Assembly: GCA_028583605.1 (NCBI GenBank)
Contig: CM053334.1
Location: forward strand, 24,757,226 to 24,821,225
Length of the DNA: 64,000 nucleotides
Origin: Dastarcus helophoroides
Lineage: Eukaryota; Arthropoda; Insecta; Coleoptera; Bothrideridae
Direction: 5' to 3'
Positions 31,206 through 43,932 of the stretch are shown here, in pieces. The translations under genes and the position numbers were made by a program. How positions within the stretch are numbered: position 1 is the first letter of the stretch; each line of letters begins with the position of its first letter. The notes beneath the pieces are model-generated. The model worked only from the letters and a program-made list of their open reading frames with translations. It did not search any database and had not been told where the DNA came from.

Positions 31206-31859
31206 TTTTTCTATATCAGCGTTTTCCAAACTTTTTTTGTCATCGCTCGGTGATTTTTAGGTTTTTTCGTGACCCATTAAAAGACTTCCTAACTATCTTA
31301 AAACTACATTTTTCCTTTGAAAATTTATACCACATTTTGAGGTTAGAAGTCAAAATTTCGACTTTTCTTTCTAAGATTTTCTTTCCTCATAATTTGGACT
31401 TTATTTCCAAAATTTTTCTTTGAAATGTCGAGTTTGATCGATCTTAAAACTGGATTTTTTTCTCCAGGCTGAGTGTCTTTTAAAATTTCTGTCCTTTCTG
31501 AAACTTTTTCGAGTACAAGTAATTCATTATTTTTTTTCTATATCATCGTTTTCCAAACTTTTTTTGTCATCGCCCGGTGACTTTTAGGTTTTTTCGTGAC
31601 CCATTAAAAGATTTCCTATCTTAAAACTTCGTTTTTCCTTTGAAAATTTAGACCAGATTTTGAGGTTAGGAGTCAAAATTTCTACTTTTCTTTCTAAGAT
31701 TTTCTTTCCTCATAATTTTGACTTTAATTCCAAAATTTTTTCTTGAAATTCCGAGTTTGATCGATCTTAAAACTGGATTTTTTCCCCAGGCTGAGTGTCT
31801 CAACATTTCTGTACTTTCTGAAACTTTTTCGAATACATGTAATTCTTTATTTTTTTCTA
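31206..31859 (+). repeat. Tandem duplication, 327 bp period, of a hAT-like end
   Basis: Units 31206-31532 and 31533-31859 share GTTTTCCAAACTTTTTTTGT, TAGGTTTTTTCGTGACCCAT, TTGATCGATCTTAAAACTGG and CAGGCTGAGTGTCT. The first unit begins with CAGCGTTTTCCAAAC, a hAT-style end, and the second has CATCG in the same place. Confidence 0.85.
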
Positions 31860-34214
31860 AAAAGTCGATGTTAAAAACAGACTCTTTTTTCAAAATTTTG
31901 GTTAAAATCTTGTTGTTTAAATGTCAAAGTCCAAATTTCAATAAAAATGTGAAATGTTCTAATATTATAGCTTAAAAACATTAAATGGTAAAACTTTTCA
32001 AAAATTTCCCAATTTAACCTTTCAATTTTGGATGCTTAACGTAAAATTTTGCTTATTTTTAGTTAGACTTAATATTTTGACTTTAAAAATCGTAAGGTTC
32101 TTTTCTTTTTTTTTTTAAAGTAAAAATATCATTTTCTTTTTAATGTTTGACCAATAAAAACGTTTAATTTTTTTGCGGAACTTCCTCCGTAAACTCATTT
32201 TTTTTTTCTAAAGCCAATTTTAGTTAGAATTTTTTTCAATATAGACTTTAGACGATTTTCTGCAAACTTTTAGTGAATATTAAAGCCTTTAAAACCTAAG
32301 ATATCTACTTTAAAACAGAAATTGAATTTTTTTTTCTTGAAATTTGGAAATTGAAAGTTATATGTGGATTTTCGTTTTTCTAGAACCTTTCATCATTTAT
32401 GCATGGCAGACTCTTTAGCGGTCAGAAACATTATCATTATTAATTTTATTTGATGTTTATACGACACAAAAAAATTAAATATTTCTAATCTGGGTCGCAG
32501 AAATGCTGAATAAAATTACATGACTTTCATCATTTCTCTCAAAAATTCCACTAAAACTGGAAATGTCAAAATAGAAAATTAAAATCTGAAATTTTAACGT
32601 TTAAATATTTAATTTTTAATTTCTCCAAGTTTAAGGCAGCAACTTTGAGAAAAATATCAAAATATGAAATTTTCAAAAAATTAATACTCAAGTCCTCAAT
32701 ATAAATCATACTTTTAAAAAAAATTATATTTTGATTAAAAAATTGAAATTTTTAAAATAAGTCAAAATTTTGAAAAAGGAAAATTTTGAAAATTCTAAGA
32801 AAGTAGATATTTTAAAGTGCCAACAATTTCAAAAAGTTAACATTTTCAGAAAAAGGTGAAATTTAGGAAACGTTGAAATTCTGAAAAAGCCGAACTTTTT
32901 AAAAAAAGCCGAAATTTCCAGAAAAAATAGGTTATAATGAAAAAAGGTTGAAATGAAGAAAAAAGTAGAATTTATTTAAGTCAATAATTGCAAAAAGTAA
33001 ATTTCGAGAAATCCAAAATGTACAAAGCAAAGTCGAATTCCTCTGGGTAAATTTTCAAAAAACTGAAAATTTTGAAATAGTCAGATTTTGATAAAGATTA
33101 AAATTCGAAAATTAAATGACACCGTCGAAATAGAAATGTTATTTTTTTGAAAATTACAAACAAGTCAAATTTCGGGCATCAGTAGAAAATTTGAAGTCAA
33201 AATTTTGAGAAAAAATTAGAATGTTAATAAAATTGGAACTTGAAAAAAGGGAAAATTTTGAAAAGTCGATTTTTTTTAATAAATCGAAAATGTTAAAATT
33301 CCCAATGCGAAAATTTGAAATCAAAGTTTTCACCAAAAATAGAAATAATGGAAATTCTCAAATGTAGAAATTTCAAAAATCTTAATTTTCATAAAAATCG
33401 AATTCTTCAGAAAAAATTAAATTAATATCAGAAAATCATTAGAAAAACGTATAAATATTTACAAAAAGGTCCATCTGTTGAAGAAAGTGATGATTTTAAT
33501 TAAAAAAACATTCAAAAAGTTTTAAAAACTACAAAAAAGTGGAAATTTTGAGACGAAATATGAAATTTAGAAAATAACTGTATTTTTCGAAAATAAAGTA
33601 AAAACTTCTAGAAAAAGTCAAAATTTTCAAAATAAATAAAACAAAAATTTCAAAACAAGTCCGAAATTTTAAAAAAATATTAAAATTTTCAAAATAATTA
33701 CAAAAACTGCAAAAAGGTGAAAATTTCGAAATAAGCAGGACATTTACAAGATAAGCAAAATTTTAACAAAAAGCCAAAATTTTGAAAGAGAAATAGGAAT
33801 TCTGAAGGGAAGTCTAAATTTAAAAAAAGGAACAATTTAAATGTTAAAGTTTCAAAGAAGTCAACAAAAAAACTGAACACGTAAAATTTTTGTAAAAAGT
33901 CGTTTCATTTTATATACGAAATTTTCAAAAAAGTGGAATTACTTTAAACAGGTTTTTACAGTCAAAATGTTTAAAAAGGTTGTGGTTTCCAGTCAGAATG
34001 TTAAAAAAAAATAGGAATTTTCAAAAACAGAAGAAAAATGAAATTTTTTCTAAAATCTTAAAATGTCAATTATGAAAAAAAAATCGACATTTTCAACAAC
34101 AATAAATCTAAGTGTAAAAAAAAATTCACAAGTCGACTTTTTAAACAAAGTTGAAATTTAAAAAAATATTGAAAATTTAAAAAAAGAAAATTTAAAAATA
34201 GTTGGGAAACGCCG
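31217..34214. mobile_element. Possible non-autonomous hAT element filled with A/T array
   Basis: The left end CAGCGTTTTCCAAACTTTTT is inverted at 34195-34214, which on the minus strand reads CGGCGTTTCCCAACTATTTT. The interior is A/T array with no transposase. The 8 bp flanks do not match (TTCTATAT against CCCGTTAA), so the pairing of these two ends is tentative. Confidence 0.4.
32530..34190. repeat. Degenerate A-rich array inside the hAT-like element
   Basis: About 1.7 kb of GAAAAAGTCAAAATTTTGA-type words on the plus strand, the same sense as 27551-29010. No coding potential. Apparent minus-strand frames are Phe/Leu/Ser-rich low-complexity text. Confidence 0.65.
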
Positions 34215-34743
34215 CCCGTTAAACCAAGGCGTAACATAATCCGGCTCATTGTCAAGGCGTTGGAATTTAAATTTCGAAAACAAGCCATAATTTTTAGGAG
34301 TATAAAAGTTTTCCGGGAAAAAAATACAAAAAAATCTAAATTTATTAACAAAAATTAAATAAAATTAATATAATTTTTTTTAAATGTGCTTGCCTTACAC
34401 TTATAGCGTTACAAAAGGTACTCAAAATTTTATCTTATAAATTTTATGAACATAATTGAACAAGAGAAGGAGAATTGTCCTGCGCCACAATAGCAAGTAA
34501 AATTTCAAAGGGACCGGATGGGTCATATTGGTCAATTGTTATTAAATTACATTTCTTGGAAATTATGCTTTAAGCTTCTTAAGATAAATTAAATTTTCAT
34601 AGAAAAGCATAAATAGGCAGGAGAATTCTTGTAAACAGGTGCAAATTATGTATAAAAAGGCAAAAACAAGCAAAATTGAAATTTAGGCAATAACGCATGA
34701 AAAACGCTGAAAAAGCTGAAAAGGTAGGATCATAGGATGTTAC
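34215..34743. other. AT-rich spacer
   Basis: About 530 bp between the hAT-like right end and the pogo-like right arm. No feature recognised. Confidence 0.4.
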
Positions 34744-34843
34744 CTAAAATCCGGTCTCTAATTAAAACCCATATTTTGTTATGGAGCTTTGGACCACAAT
34801 TTTGTTCATTATAAGTGGTCATCTGAAGTTGATTGTCTCTATA
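34744..34843 (-). repeat. Right arm of the pogo/Tigger-like inverted-repeat pair
   Basis: On the minus strand it reads TCAACTTCAGATG at the outer side and TTAGAGACCGGATTTTAG at the inner side, matching the left arm with divergence in between. If the pair is real, the element spans about 3.95 kb and encloses the hAT-like element. Confidence 0.55.
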
Positions 34844-34857
34844 CCCGTTGACTCGGT

Positions 34858-37800
34858 CAGGGGTCGGCAAACCGCGGCTCTTTTAAAACAAAATTGCGGC
34901 CCTTTAAATTCCCCCCCCCCCACCAAAATCTAGGGTAGACAGACACGCAGACACTGATTAAATAGAAGTCGAAATTTCCAAATATATTTTTCTAGGAATT
35001 TTTACGTTTTACTTAAATTTTAATAAAATGTTATGATTTCATGAAGTATTTTTCGGGAAGTTTTGATTGATTTATTATTATTATTATTATTATATTATTA
35101 TTATTATATTTTGAGAAAATACATTAAATTTGAAATTTCTAGAAAAAGACCAACTTGAGGAGTCCAAATTTCTAAAAAATATTTTTCTCATGATTTTTTT
35201 TTATTTGTACATTTTCTACAACCTTGAGATTTCGTAAAAAACTTTTTGTAAGAAAAAAATCTAAATTTACAGAAACTGCAAATATCAAAGTTCGAAATAA
35301 AAGCTGAAATTTCCAGAAAAAGCCGAATTTTGGGAAAGAGATTTTGAAAAAATTGAAAAAAAGAAATCGACTTCGAAAAATTTGAGAAAAGGGGAGCGAT
35401 TTTGAAAAAATTGAGGAATAGCAAGATTTCGAAAAATATGAATTTATCAAGAGTTCTCAGTAAAAGGTAAAATCTTAGAAAAAAAAAACGTAGAAGATTG
35501 ATAATTGATTGAAACCCAGGACAAATTAAAAATATGAAATTTTTAGACAAATTTGAATTTTTTAAAGTATAGTACAATTTCGAAAAGAAAAATTGTAATA
35601 GTTAACCGAAACCTTAAAAATAATTGTCAATCTTTAAGAAAGTCGAAGTTTTTCAGTAAAGAAGAAAAATGTTAGGAAGAATGTTATGGAAAAAGTTCAG
35701 AAGAGCTCGAAATTTCGATAAAAAATTGAAATTTTCCAGAGAAAGCTAAATTTTCAGAATAAATTTGCAATTTCGAGAACAAGACGACTTGTAAAAAAAT
35801 CTAAATTTTCAGATAAATTCGAATTTTGAGAAAATTGGTAAAATACTTTCGAAAAAAAATTCCAAGAAAATTTCGAGAAGTGTTAAACTTTAAAAAAGGA
35901 AAAATGAAGAGATAAAAAAATAAATTGCCTAATTGGAAAAAAGGGAGAAATTTCGAAAAAAAAAATGAATTTATTGGATGTTCTCAAAAAAGGCAAGTTT
36001 TTAGAAAAAAAACGTTGAATTTCGACAATAAATTGAAACCCAAAAAGTTAAATACCTGAAATTTGTAGACAATTTTGAGTTTCTTGAAAAATTGCACAAT
36101 TTCGAGAAGAGAAATTATAAGAATAAACTGGAAGTTTAGAAAGAAAATGTTGAAATTTAAATAAGTTGAAGTCTTTCAGAGAAGAAGAAAAAACTCAAAT
36201 TTTTGGAATAATTTCAAAGAAAAAGTCTAGATTTTAGAAAAAGTTTGAAACTTCGGCAAAAAATTTACAATTTTTCAGAGAGAGTTAAATTTTGAGAATA
36301 AATTTGAAATTTCGAAAACAAAAGGATTTAAAAAATCCAAATTTTCAGATAAATTCGAATTTTGAGAAAATTTGTAAAACAATTTTGAAAGAAAATTCCA
36401 AGAAAATTTTGAAAATTGTTTAACTTTAAAAAAAGGTCAAAATTTCCCAGAAAAGCCGAATTTTGAGAAAAAGGAAGAGATTTCGAAAACAATTGTGAAA
36501 AATAAAGAGATTAAAAAAAAGAATGAGTCTAAAGTTCTCAAGTAAGGGCAAAATTTCAGAAAAAAAAACGTCGAATTTCGACAATAGATTGAATCCCAAA
36601 ACAAACTGAAAAACTTGAAATTTTTATATAAAAGAGGTCTGTAAAAAAGTCGAGGTATTTAGAGAAGTAGAAAAAAGTCAAATGTTAGGAAAAATTTCAA
36701 GGAAAAAGTCAAAATTTAAAAAAAAAAATTAAATTTTGATAAAAATTTGCAATTTTCCAGAGAAAATTAAATTTAAAGTATAAATTTGGTATTTCAAAAA
36801 CAAGACGAATTAAAAAATTTTCAGAGAAATCGAATTTTGAGGTAATTGGTAAAATAATTTCGAAAGGAAAAAGAATGTGGATAAAACTTCCGATTTCGAG
36901 AAGTCTTCAAATTTAAAAAAAGGTCAAAATTTTCCAGAGAAAGTCAAATTTTAAGAAAAAAAAATCAAATTTCGAGATTTGAAAACAAATCAATTTCGTT
37001 CGAAATAAAAGTTATTTCCCGAAAGAACAGAATTTTGACAAAAGAGATTTCGAAAAATATCAATTTGTGAAAAATTCTCAAAAAAGCAAAATTTTAGAAA
37101 AAAAAACGTTGAATTTTACCAATAGCTTGAAACTCAAAACAAATTTAAAAACCTGAAATTTGTAGAGAAATTTGAATTCTGTGAAAAATTGTAAAATTTC
37201 GAAAACAGAAATTGTAAAAACGTTTAGAAAAAATTGTCGAATTTTAAAAAGTGGAAGTTTTTTAGAGAAGAGGTAAATATATAATTTGCCCTTTTTCAAA
37301 GAAAGTTAAATTTGGAGAATAAATTTGAAAATTCGAGAACAAGACGAATGAAAAAAATTCAAATTCGAATTTTGAAAAAGTTGGTAAAATAATTTCTAAA
37401 TAAAAAGGAAGAGTTGAACTTTAAAAAAAGGTCAAAATTTCCCAGAGAAAGTCAAATTTTAAGAATAAAATCAAATTTTTAGATAAAGTCAAACATTGTG
37501 AAAATAGGTGAATTTCGCCGATAAAATCTCAGCTTGCAGAAACATAATAAAATGTCAAATTTTCAGTTAGAAGTTGGAATTTCGAGAAACATCTGATTTT
37601 GCGAAATAGGCCGAAATCTCCAGGAAATAAATAAAAGTTTAAATGTTCAGCAAATGACAATATTTTGAAGGAAATGGTAAAATTTGGAAAAGGAACGTTA
37701 TTTAAAAAGAATAGGAATTTCGAGAAAGAAGTCACAATTTAGTACAAAGCCAAAAAAATGTAATTTTCGAAAAAAGTTAAATTTAAGAATAGAGCTAAAT

Positions 37801-38330
37801 TTCGAAAAAATAAAACTTTGAGAAAAAGGTCGAAATCTTTAAAAACTATTCTATTTAACATATCCAAATTATCACTTCAAATTGTTATTTTTTATTAAAA
37901 AAATCGACAAAAGATGAATTTTTGATAAATAAGTCGAATTAGAAAAAGTAAACATTTTTACAGATTGTCAAGTTTTGAGAAGAAAGGAAAATTTATGAGA
38001 AAAAAGTCTAATTTTGGGGAGTAATATACATTGTTAAAAAAAGACGAATACCAGAAGAGTTAAAAAAAGTCGAATTTGCGGGAAAAAGCCAAATTTTGAA
38101 ATAAAGCTCTGAATTTTGAGAAATAAAAGGTCTTTTGGGCTAAATAGGTTTCGGTTGGACTATATGAATTAAAGAGGTCTCTCCCTGTTCCATATTTTGT
38201 CTGATTTATCTGATTTCATTTTGAAATAAAATGTAGAATCAGAAATAAAAATTTGTGGCTCTTTGAAATTCACGAAACCAATTTTTTTATTGCAGTTGGC
38301 TCTTTTGACTTAAAAGTTTGCCGACCCCTA
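34858..38330. mobile_element. Non-autonomous hAT element with target-site duplication
   Basis: The left end is CAGGGGTCGGCAAACCGCGG. The right end on the minus strand is TAGGGGTCGGCAAAC, followed by GTCAAAAGAGCC. The outer flanks GACTCGGT (34850-34857) and GACTAGGT (38331-38338) match 7/8, the duplication length expected of hAT. Sub-terminal GCGGCTCTTTT/AAAGAGCC blocks are also inverted. The 3.4 kb interior is A-rich array with no transposase. It must have been moved by a hAT transposase in trans, or the array grew after insertion. Confidence 0.8.
35100..37900. repeat. A-rich array with ~500 bp higher-order repeat inside the hAT element
   Basis: A recognisable segment (AAATTCGAATTTTGA...TTGGTAAAATA.TTTC, then AACTTTAAAAAAGGTCAAAATTT) recurs at about 35820, 36345, 36825 and 37355, spacing about 475-530 bp. 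Within units the base text is GAAATTTCGA/AAAGTCAAATTTT. Copies are diverged by substitutions and small indels. Confidence 0.7.
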
Positions 38331-38338
38331 GACTAGGT

Positions 38339-39232
38339 TAATGATATATAATATGCAGAACCAACGTAAGAAAATTTTGTTCATCTTTGACAATATTAGC
38401 ACTTGAAAGTAAAAAAAAAAATTCAGTATTATACTACTCTCAGTTAAAGAGTAGAATCATCTATACTTTAATTGTAATTTAGTTGCAACTATATAAAATT
38501 GTAAAATATTGGGCAAAAATTATTCTAAGCTTGCCAAAGACCGGCAGTTGCAGCGATTTATATTTTTGAATGAAAGACAATGAACTTTTCGTAAGAAACT
38601 GGAAAGAAATGTATCTATTTATATTTGTCGCTCAATAAAAAAACCTGTGATCCATGCCAAGACTTCGACTGTTAACAAGTAAATAAATTGCGTTGATTTC
38701 TCAATATTTTTGTGAAAAGCGAAATTGAATTATTTTTAAATAACATTAGGTAACTGGAAGTTTAGCTGGTGACAATGTAAACGGAACTTTAATTTAATAT
38801 ATTATCAAATTAAACTGATTGTAACATAATTAATATTTGGATTTATGCCAGGCTGACTTCATATAATATTCAGCGATTAAAATGCAATGCATTTATTTAA
38901 TTTAAATAAATGGGCATATTAAAATTCATAAATAATAAAAATAGTTGTTAGTAATACTAAAAATGGCTATTTACTATTAGTTTATTGTTTGTTTTTGGGC
39001 TACAATGCCAATGCATTTACAAGCAATTCTTTTATATCGTATAACCATTTAATAACCTGTATTTTAAATTGTTCACAAAAAAAAGAGAAAAAACAATGAC
39101 ATAATTAGCATTTTTGTATATGTAATTTACCGGGTTTTGAATACGAGTATCCCAATATCTGGTTGAGTACTTCAAACAGGATGAGCTTCTAACATTTTTC
39201 TGATACTAGTACCATAAAAAAATATTAAAACA
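38339..39232. other. Intergenic DNA, no recognised feature
   Basis: About 890 bp of AT-rich, less repetitive sequence. Nothing supports a gene. Confidence 0.5.
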
Positions 39233-39263
39233 CTAGCTGTTACCCTCGACTTCGTCTGCGTGA
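39233..39263 (+). repeat. Dispersed repeat terminus of the ACTAGCTG type
   Basis: ACTAGCTGTTACCCTCGACT followed by TCGTCTGCGTG is a start shared by many dispersed repeats in insects, which I recall but cannot name with confidence. A possible far end is the stretch at 44837-44960 (TTTCGTCAAAATCGCTTCAG, CAGACGAACG), giving a diverged composite of about 5.7 kb. Confidence 0.4.
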
Positions 39264-40000
39264 AATTAGATAACTGTTTTTCTAGAAAATGTTTTATTAT
39301 TTTACTTTTTCAAGGTTTAATGTTTAAAAAAAGAATACTTTCTATCTCAGACCGTGCATATTTACCGGTGCATTCGTTAATCAAATTTACTATGAAAGCT
39401 TATATGCAGAGAGTTAGGTTATGCATTGATCCATCAATAATTAGCTAAGATACCTTCTTTAATATTACATATACAAAGGTAATAAAATAAAACGGTCTAA
39501 AGTACTATTAAAACTATCTGTGTAATCAACTATCCAAAGTTACAAACAGTTTGTGCAGTTTCAAAGTTTGTTAAATTAAGAAATCGATTTGTTTTGTTTT
39601 ATGTATGAACTCGATAACAGGGCTTCTATCAAACATTGTTTTATTTCTGCTATCTCCTCAGCCAAATAAAAATTCCATTTTAGACAAAAAAAAATCCTGA
39701 GTAGAAAGGTTATCATAAGCACGACAGAGGCACATTGATAGATACAACACAACACAATTTCTCATTTTAAAAATTAGGTTACATTTAGATAAAAGCAATA
39801 AAACGAATGTACTACGTAAAAAACTAACAGATATGTAATGTACTACAATCAGCTGTCCAAAGTTACAAACAGTATACACATAGTTTATAAAGATGACAGA
39901 AATCAATTTAAAGTAGAGCTATCAAGTGTTTTATAAAGGCAAAAACATGTAAAACTGAAATATTTAAAAAAAGAATTAAAAATGTCCAATCTAAACTTAA
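39264..40000. other. AT-rich intergenic DNA
   Basis: About 740 bp with a short duplicated motif (TCCAAAGTTACAAACAGT at 39533 and 39857). No gene recognised. Confidence 0.45.
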
Positions 40001-42030
40001 CATTTATACTTTTTCTCGAACTGCAAACCTTACAGCTCAAAATTTCGACTTTAAGTTAAACATTTCATAAAAGCAAAGTGAGCAGTTTAATTTCAAATTC
40101 AAAATTTCGATGTTTCTTATAAAAATTCAAGTGCTTGCTCAGAATATTAAATTTGAAATCTCATCCAATTACCATTTCTATTAAAATCTCCAAACCTCTA
40201 TTTCAATTTCAATATTCGTACTTTTTCGAAATCGAGGTCTCACAAACAGTAGAAATTTTGAATTCAGTCTTTAAAAAAGCGGATTTTGTTAGAGTGGCCA
40301 CTTTGATTTCAAAGTTCTGCTCTTTATTTCGGTTTTGGGAAGAAAGTTGAATTCTAACTTGAAATTTGTACTTTTTTAAGAGATTTTGAATTGAAAGTTG
40401 AAATTTTAAGTAGAATTTCAAAAAAATTGTTCTCGGAAGTTCGACTAATACGTATCCTCGAAACTTCTATTATAATTTCGAAATATCGACCTCGTTTCAA
40501 GTTTAATCTCGAAATGTTCACATTAAACTTAAAATTTTAAATTTTATCTCTTACTTTCTTCCAAAAATTTTACGTCAAAAGTTTAAGTTTTTTTAAATTT
40601 TAATTTGTTCCAAAACTTTTGATTTTTAGTTTCAAAATCCGAATTTTGAAATTATCTTTTTTAGGCAATTTTGAGTTTGAGCCCTAAAAACTTTTCGGAT
40701 GTATTAGTTGATTAATTTATAAAAACACATTCCAGTTTTTACTCGAAATTTAGAGAAAAATGTTGTATATTTGAACGCTAAAAAAAATTAAACTGGGAAA
40801 TTTGAAATAATAGTCAAGTTTTAATCTCAATTATTTAGAAAAAGGTTAACTTCAAATTTAAACACGCAATTTTTTAACAAGAAGTCCAAATTTGACGGAT
40901 AAAATGCAAATTTGGGGATAACATTGCTTTATAAATATTTATGTTTTAACTTTTATTTTAGAATTTTAGGAAAAAGCTTTTAACTTAAAATTCAACGAAA
41001 AACTTCGGATTTTAATAATCTGTTAAACACCAAATTATCAAAAGAAAGTTGAAATTTCGATTGTAAAATTCAAATTTTGAAAAATAATTTTAAGTTTAAA
41101 CTGCAATTGCGAGAAAAAATTAAAATTAATCTTTGTAAGGGGGAGCTACTAGGCCCGTGAATAATACTTGAGACTTCCATTAATCAAATTTATTAACTTG
41201 AAAATTTATCTTGTAAGACAACTTGCATAATCTGACTTTTCTCTACCAAAGCGCGGGAACTGCCAGTGACAGTCAGGCTGCCATCTGTCATTGAGGTTGA
41301 CCGCCAAATTCAAATTTAAATTTTATCGTCCTACATCTTCAACTTTGATTTCCAAACCAAAAGATTTGTAACATAAAAATAAGAAACATATGATACTGAA
41401 ATGAATACCGAAATTTTGCGAAAAATTGTACAGATTTTAGGTCTTCATTTGAAGTTTTGCAAAAAAAAGACATTTTGCAACAATCACATACTTCATACAA
41501 AAATCATGTTTTACTATAAATTTCGAGGAAAATTCTTAAAGTTCGGAAAAAGGGTAAAATTTTGAGTTAATACTCTTTTGAATGAATGATCTGACATCAA
41601 ATTTTATAAAAGAAGTTCAAATTTAAAAACATCGATAAAAAATTTGAATCAAAATATTTCAAACTTGATTTTTAATTTGCGATATTAAAAAAAATAAGAA
41701 TTGAAACTTTTAACTCGAAATTCTCAAAAAAAAATAAAAATTAAAAAAAAATACAGGGTTTAGAAATACGTCAGGTTTAAACTGAAAATTACAAAAACTA
41801 TGTAAACAAAAAAATAAATGAATGTAACAGAAAATTTGAAAGAATTTAAAAATTCCTCGAAATTCCAACTTTGAAGCTAAAATTTTTAAATAAAAAAATA
41901 GGATTTTGTAAAAAATCGAAAATTCTAGCTAAAACAAAATTCAAGCTAAAACAAAAATTACCTAAATTTTTGAATTTTTGGTTGAGCCCAAAAAATGTTA
42001 AGAGGGATGTAGAAAAAATAATAAAGTCCA
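40001..42030. repeat. Degenerate A/T array, mixed orientation
   Basis: About 2 kb of TTTCGAATTTT/AAATTTGAA words in both senses, without a period I could fix. Interrupted around 41240-41310 by a more GC-balanced stretch holding a short CAGTGACAG/CTGTCATTG hairpin. No gene recognised. Confidence 0.55.
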
Positions 42031-42035
42031 TACAG

Positions 42036-42298
42036 CACCTAAATCAGAAAGATATCTTAAAGATATCATTTTAGCGATATCTTTAACAGAGACAGAAATG
42101 TTAGCATTTAGATAACTTTTTTTAGTCGTCAGATTACCGACGTCTCATAGATATCTATAAGATGATTTTGATAGATGTCTTTAGGATGAGAAAGCTTTAC
42201 GTTAACGTAATGTTAACTTTCTGACAATATTTCCCGATACCAGTCTCTAAAAAATGATGACTCTAAGAGCTGTTTAAGAGAGCTTATTATTGAGCGGG
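42036..42298 (+). repeat. 260 bp dispersed repeat, copy 1
   Basis: Starts CACCTAAATCAGAAAGATAT and ends ATTATTGAGCGGG. Internal landmarks are GATATCTTAAAGATATCA, a TTAGTCGTCAGATTAC segment, GATAGATGTCTTTAGGATG and CTTTCTGACAATATTTCCCG. Same orientation as copy 2. Confidence 0.85.
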
Positions 42299-43037
42299 AA
42301 ATATCCAGACAATTTCTACTGAAACCTCATTGTTTGTTTTCTTTTAATGTACCATAACATTTTTTCGAAGTTTGAGAAATTAAAAAACAAATCATTAAAT
42401 ACAGAGATGCTTTTTTGACAATCAATGTTTTCTAAAAAATCAAAACGAAAAAAATATGTTAATATGAATTAAAATAATTTAATTTTTTGTTACAACTAAA
42501 TATTATTTTCAAATTTCTTAATATACTGATTCAGTATTTAGATTTCCACGGAAAAATTAAATTTTAAATATATATAAAATATTCTTTAATTTTTAGTTTT
42601 TGAAATTTTAAAATTCAATAAATATTTCGAAAATAAAAATTTAAAACATATTTCAAAATTTCAAAAGCTAAAATTTTAAATTTAAATAACAATCTAAGGC
42701 GACAGTCGTTAAATTTTGTTCTCTTTCCGATAATTTGCTTCACGATGGCGTCATGAAAAAAATTCTAAGCTCCAACACCAAATTTCATTATGAAATTCAA
42801 ATTTTTAATTTCGGCACATTTTTTTTCCGAAATCGTGTGTGGAGTTTGCGGACATATACTGCAAAACCGTGTCTGTAGAACCGTGTTTTGATCTTGCAAA
42901 AATATATTGCTAAACCTAAAAATGCGAATTTCGCAATCTGCCCCAAATTAATAATTTCTTAAGAATTGGTCTTAAAATGCTATTTAAAGTTACTTGCGTC
43001 GAAATGTACACATATCTACGTCTTGTATACCCGTAAG
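42299..43037. other. AT-rich spacer between repeat copies
   Basis: About 740 bp, nothing recognised on either strand. Confidence 0.45.
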
Positions 43038-43294
43038 CACCTAAATCACAAAGATATCTTAAAGATATCATTTTCGCGATATCTTTGAGAGACAGAAATG
43101 TTAACATTTAGATAACTTTTTTTAGTCGTCAGATTACTGACATCTAACAAATATCTATAAGATGATTTTGATAGATGTCTTTAGGATGGGAAATCTTTAT
43201 GTTAACATAATGTTAACTTTCTGACAATATTTCCCGATGTCAGACTCTAAAAAATGATGACTAAGAGCTCTTTAAGAGAGCTTATTGCTGAGCG
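43038..43294 (+). repeat. 260 bp dispersed repeat, copy 2
   Basis: Direct copy of 42036-42298 with the same start and a GCTGAGCG end. Faces the inverted copy 3 about 640 bp away, so copies 2 and 3 together look like the arms of a foldback element. Confidence 0.85.
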
Positions 43295-43932
43295 AATAGG
43301 ACCAAAATTGTGCAAAACTTTTTGGACATCAAATAATGACGCAAATATTAGGCTGTCTTCATCTTAAAAGAAAAATTATTACAGGAAGTTCTTTGCAAAC
43401 CTCTCTGGCAGGCAAATTTCGTTATCCTCATCTTCAATAATGAGGATGACAATTTATTACGCCACTTCCTTCTCGGTATACTTAACACTCTCACTGTTAT
43501 TTATCAGTTTAATCGATAAACTAAAATTTGTAATGAAAAAAATGATTATCTATTCAAAAATTGCAAACAGCTGTCAACGTACTGTCAAAAATCTTAATTG
43601 GCTGTTTGCCCACTCCAATTTGGATACCGAAATTTGTCACTTTGTCAAACGCCAGAACGCACTTTTGACGCCCCTTTAGGCCTCCTTAGAGGTTGAATTT
43701 TCAAAAATCCTTTCTTAGTGTGCACCTACATTACGAAAAGAATCTCTGTACAAAATTTCGTGTTCCATCAATATATTATTAACATTTGCAGAAAGGAACC
43801 AAAGAACTCATGCCCTCCTGTGGGTTACTTTCCTACCTTCGCTCATTCAGCAAATTAGTTCTTTGCTTAATAATCAGTGTTAGGTTTTAAAATGAGGCCT
43901 GACTCTTTTCTTCAGTAAATAATATGCTATAT
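43295..43932. other. Segment between inverted repeat copies 2 and 3
   Basis: About 640 bp, less A/T-rich than surroundings. It has an ATCCTCAT...ATGAGGAT hairpin near 43425-43447. A 79-codon plus-strand frame at 43440-43679 has no recognised domain. Confidence 0.45.

Noticed and set aside
34913..34923. Run of C bases near the hAT left end
   Set aside because: Simple homopolymer; no evidence for function.
35172..35577. Overlapping minus-strand frames of 92 and 129 codons rich in Phe, Leu and Ser
   Set aside because: Low-complexity readings of the A-rich array, without domains; similar frames occur throughout all arrays.
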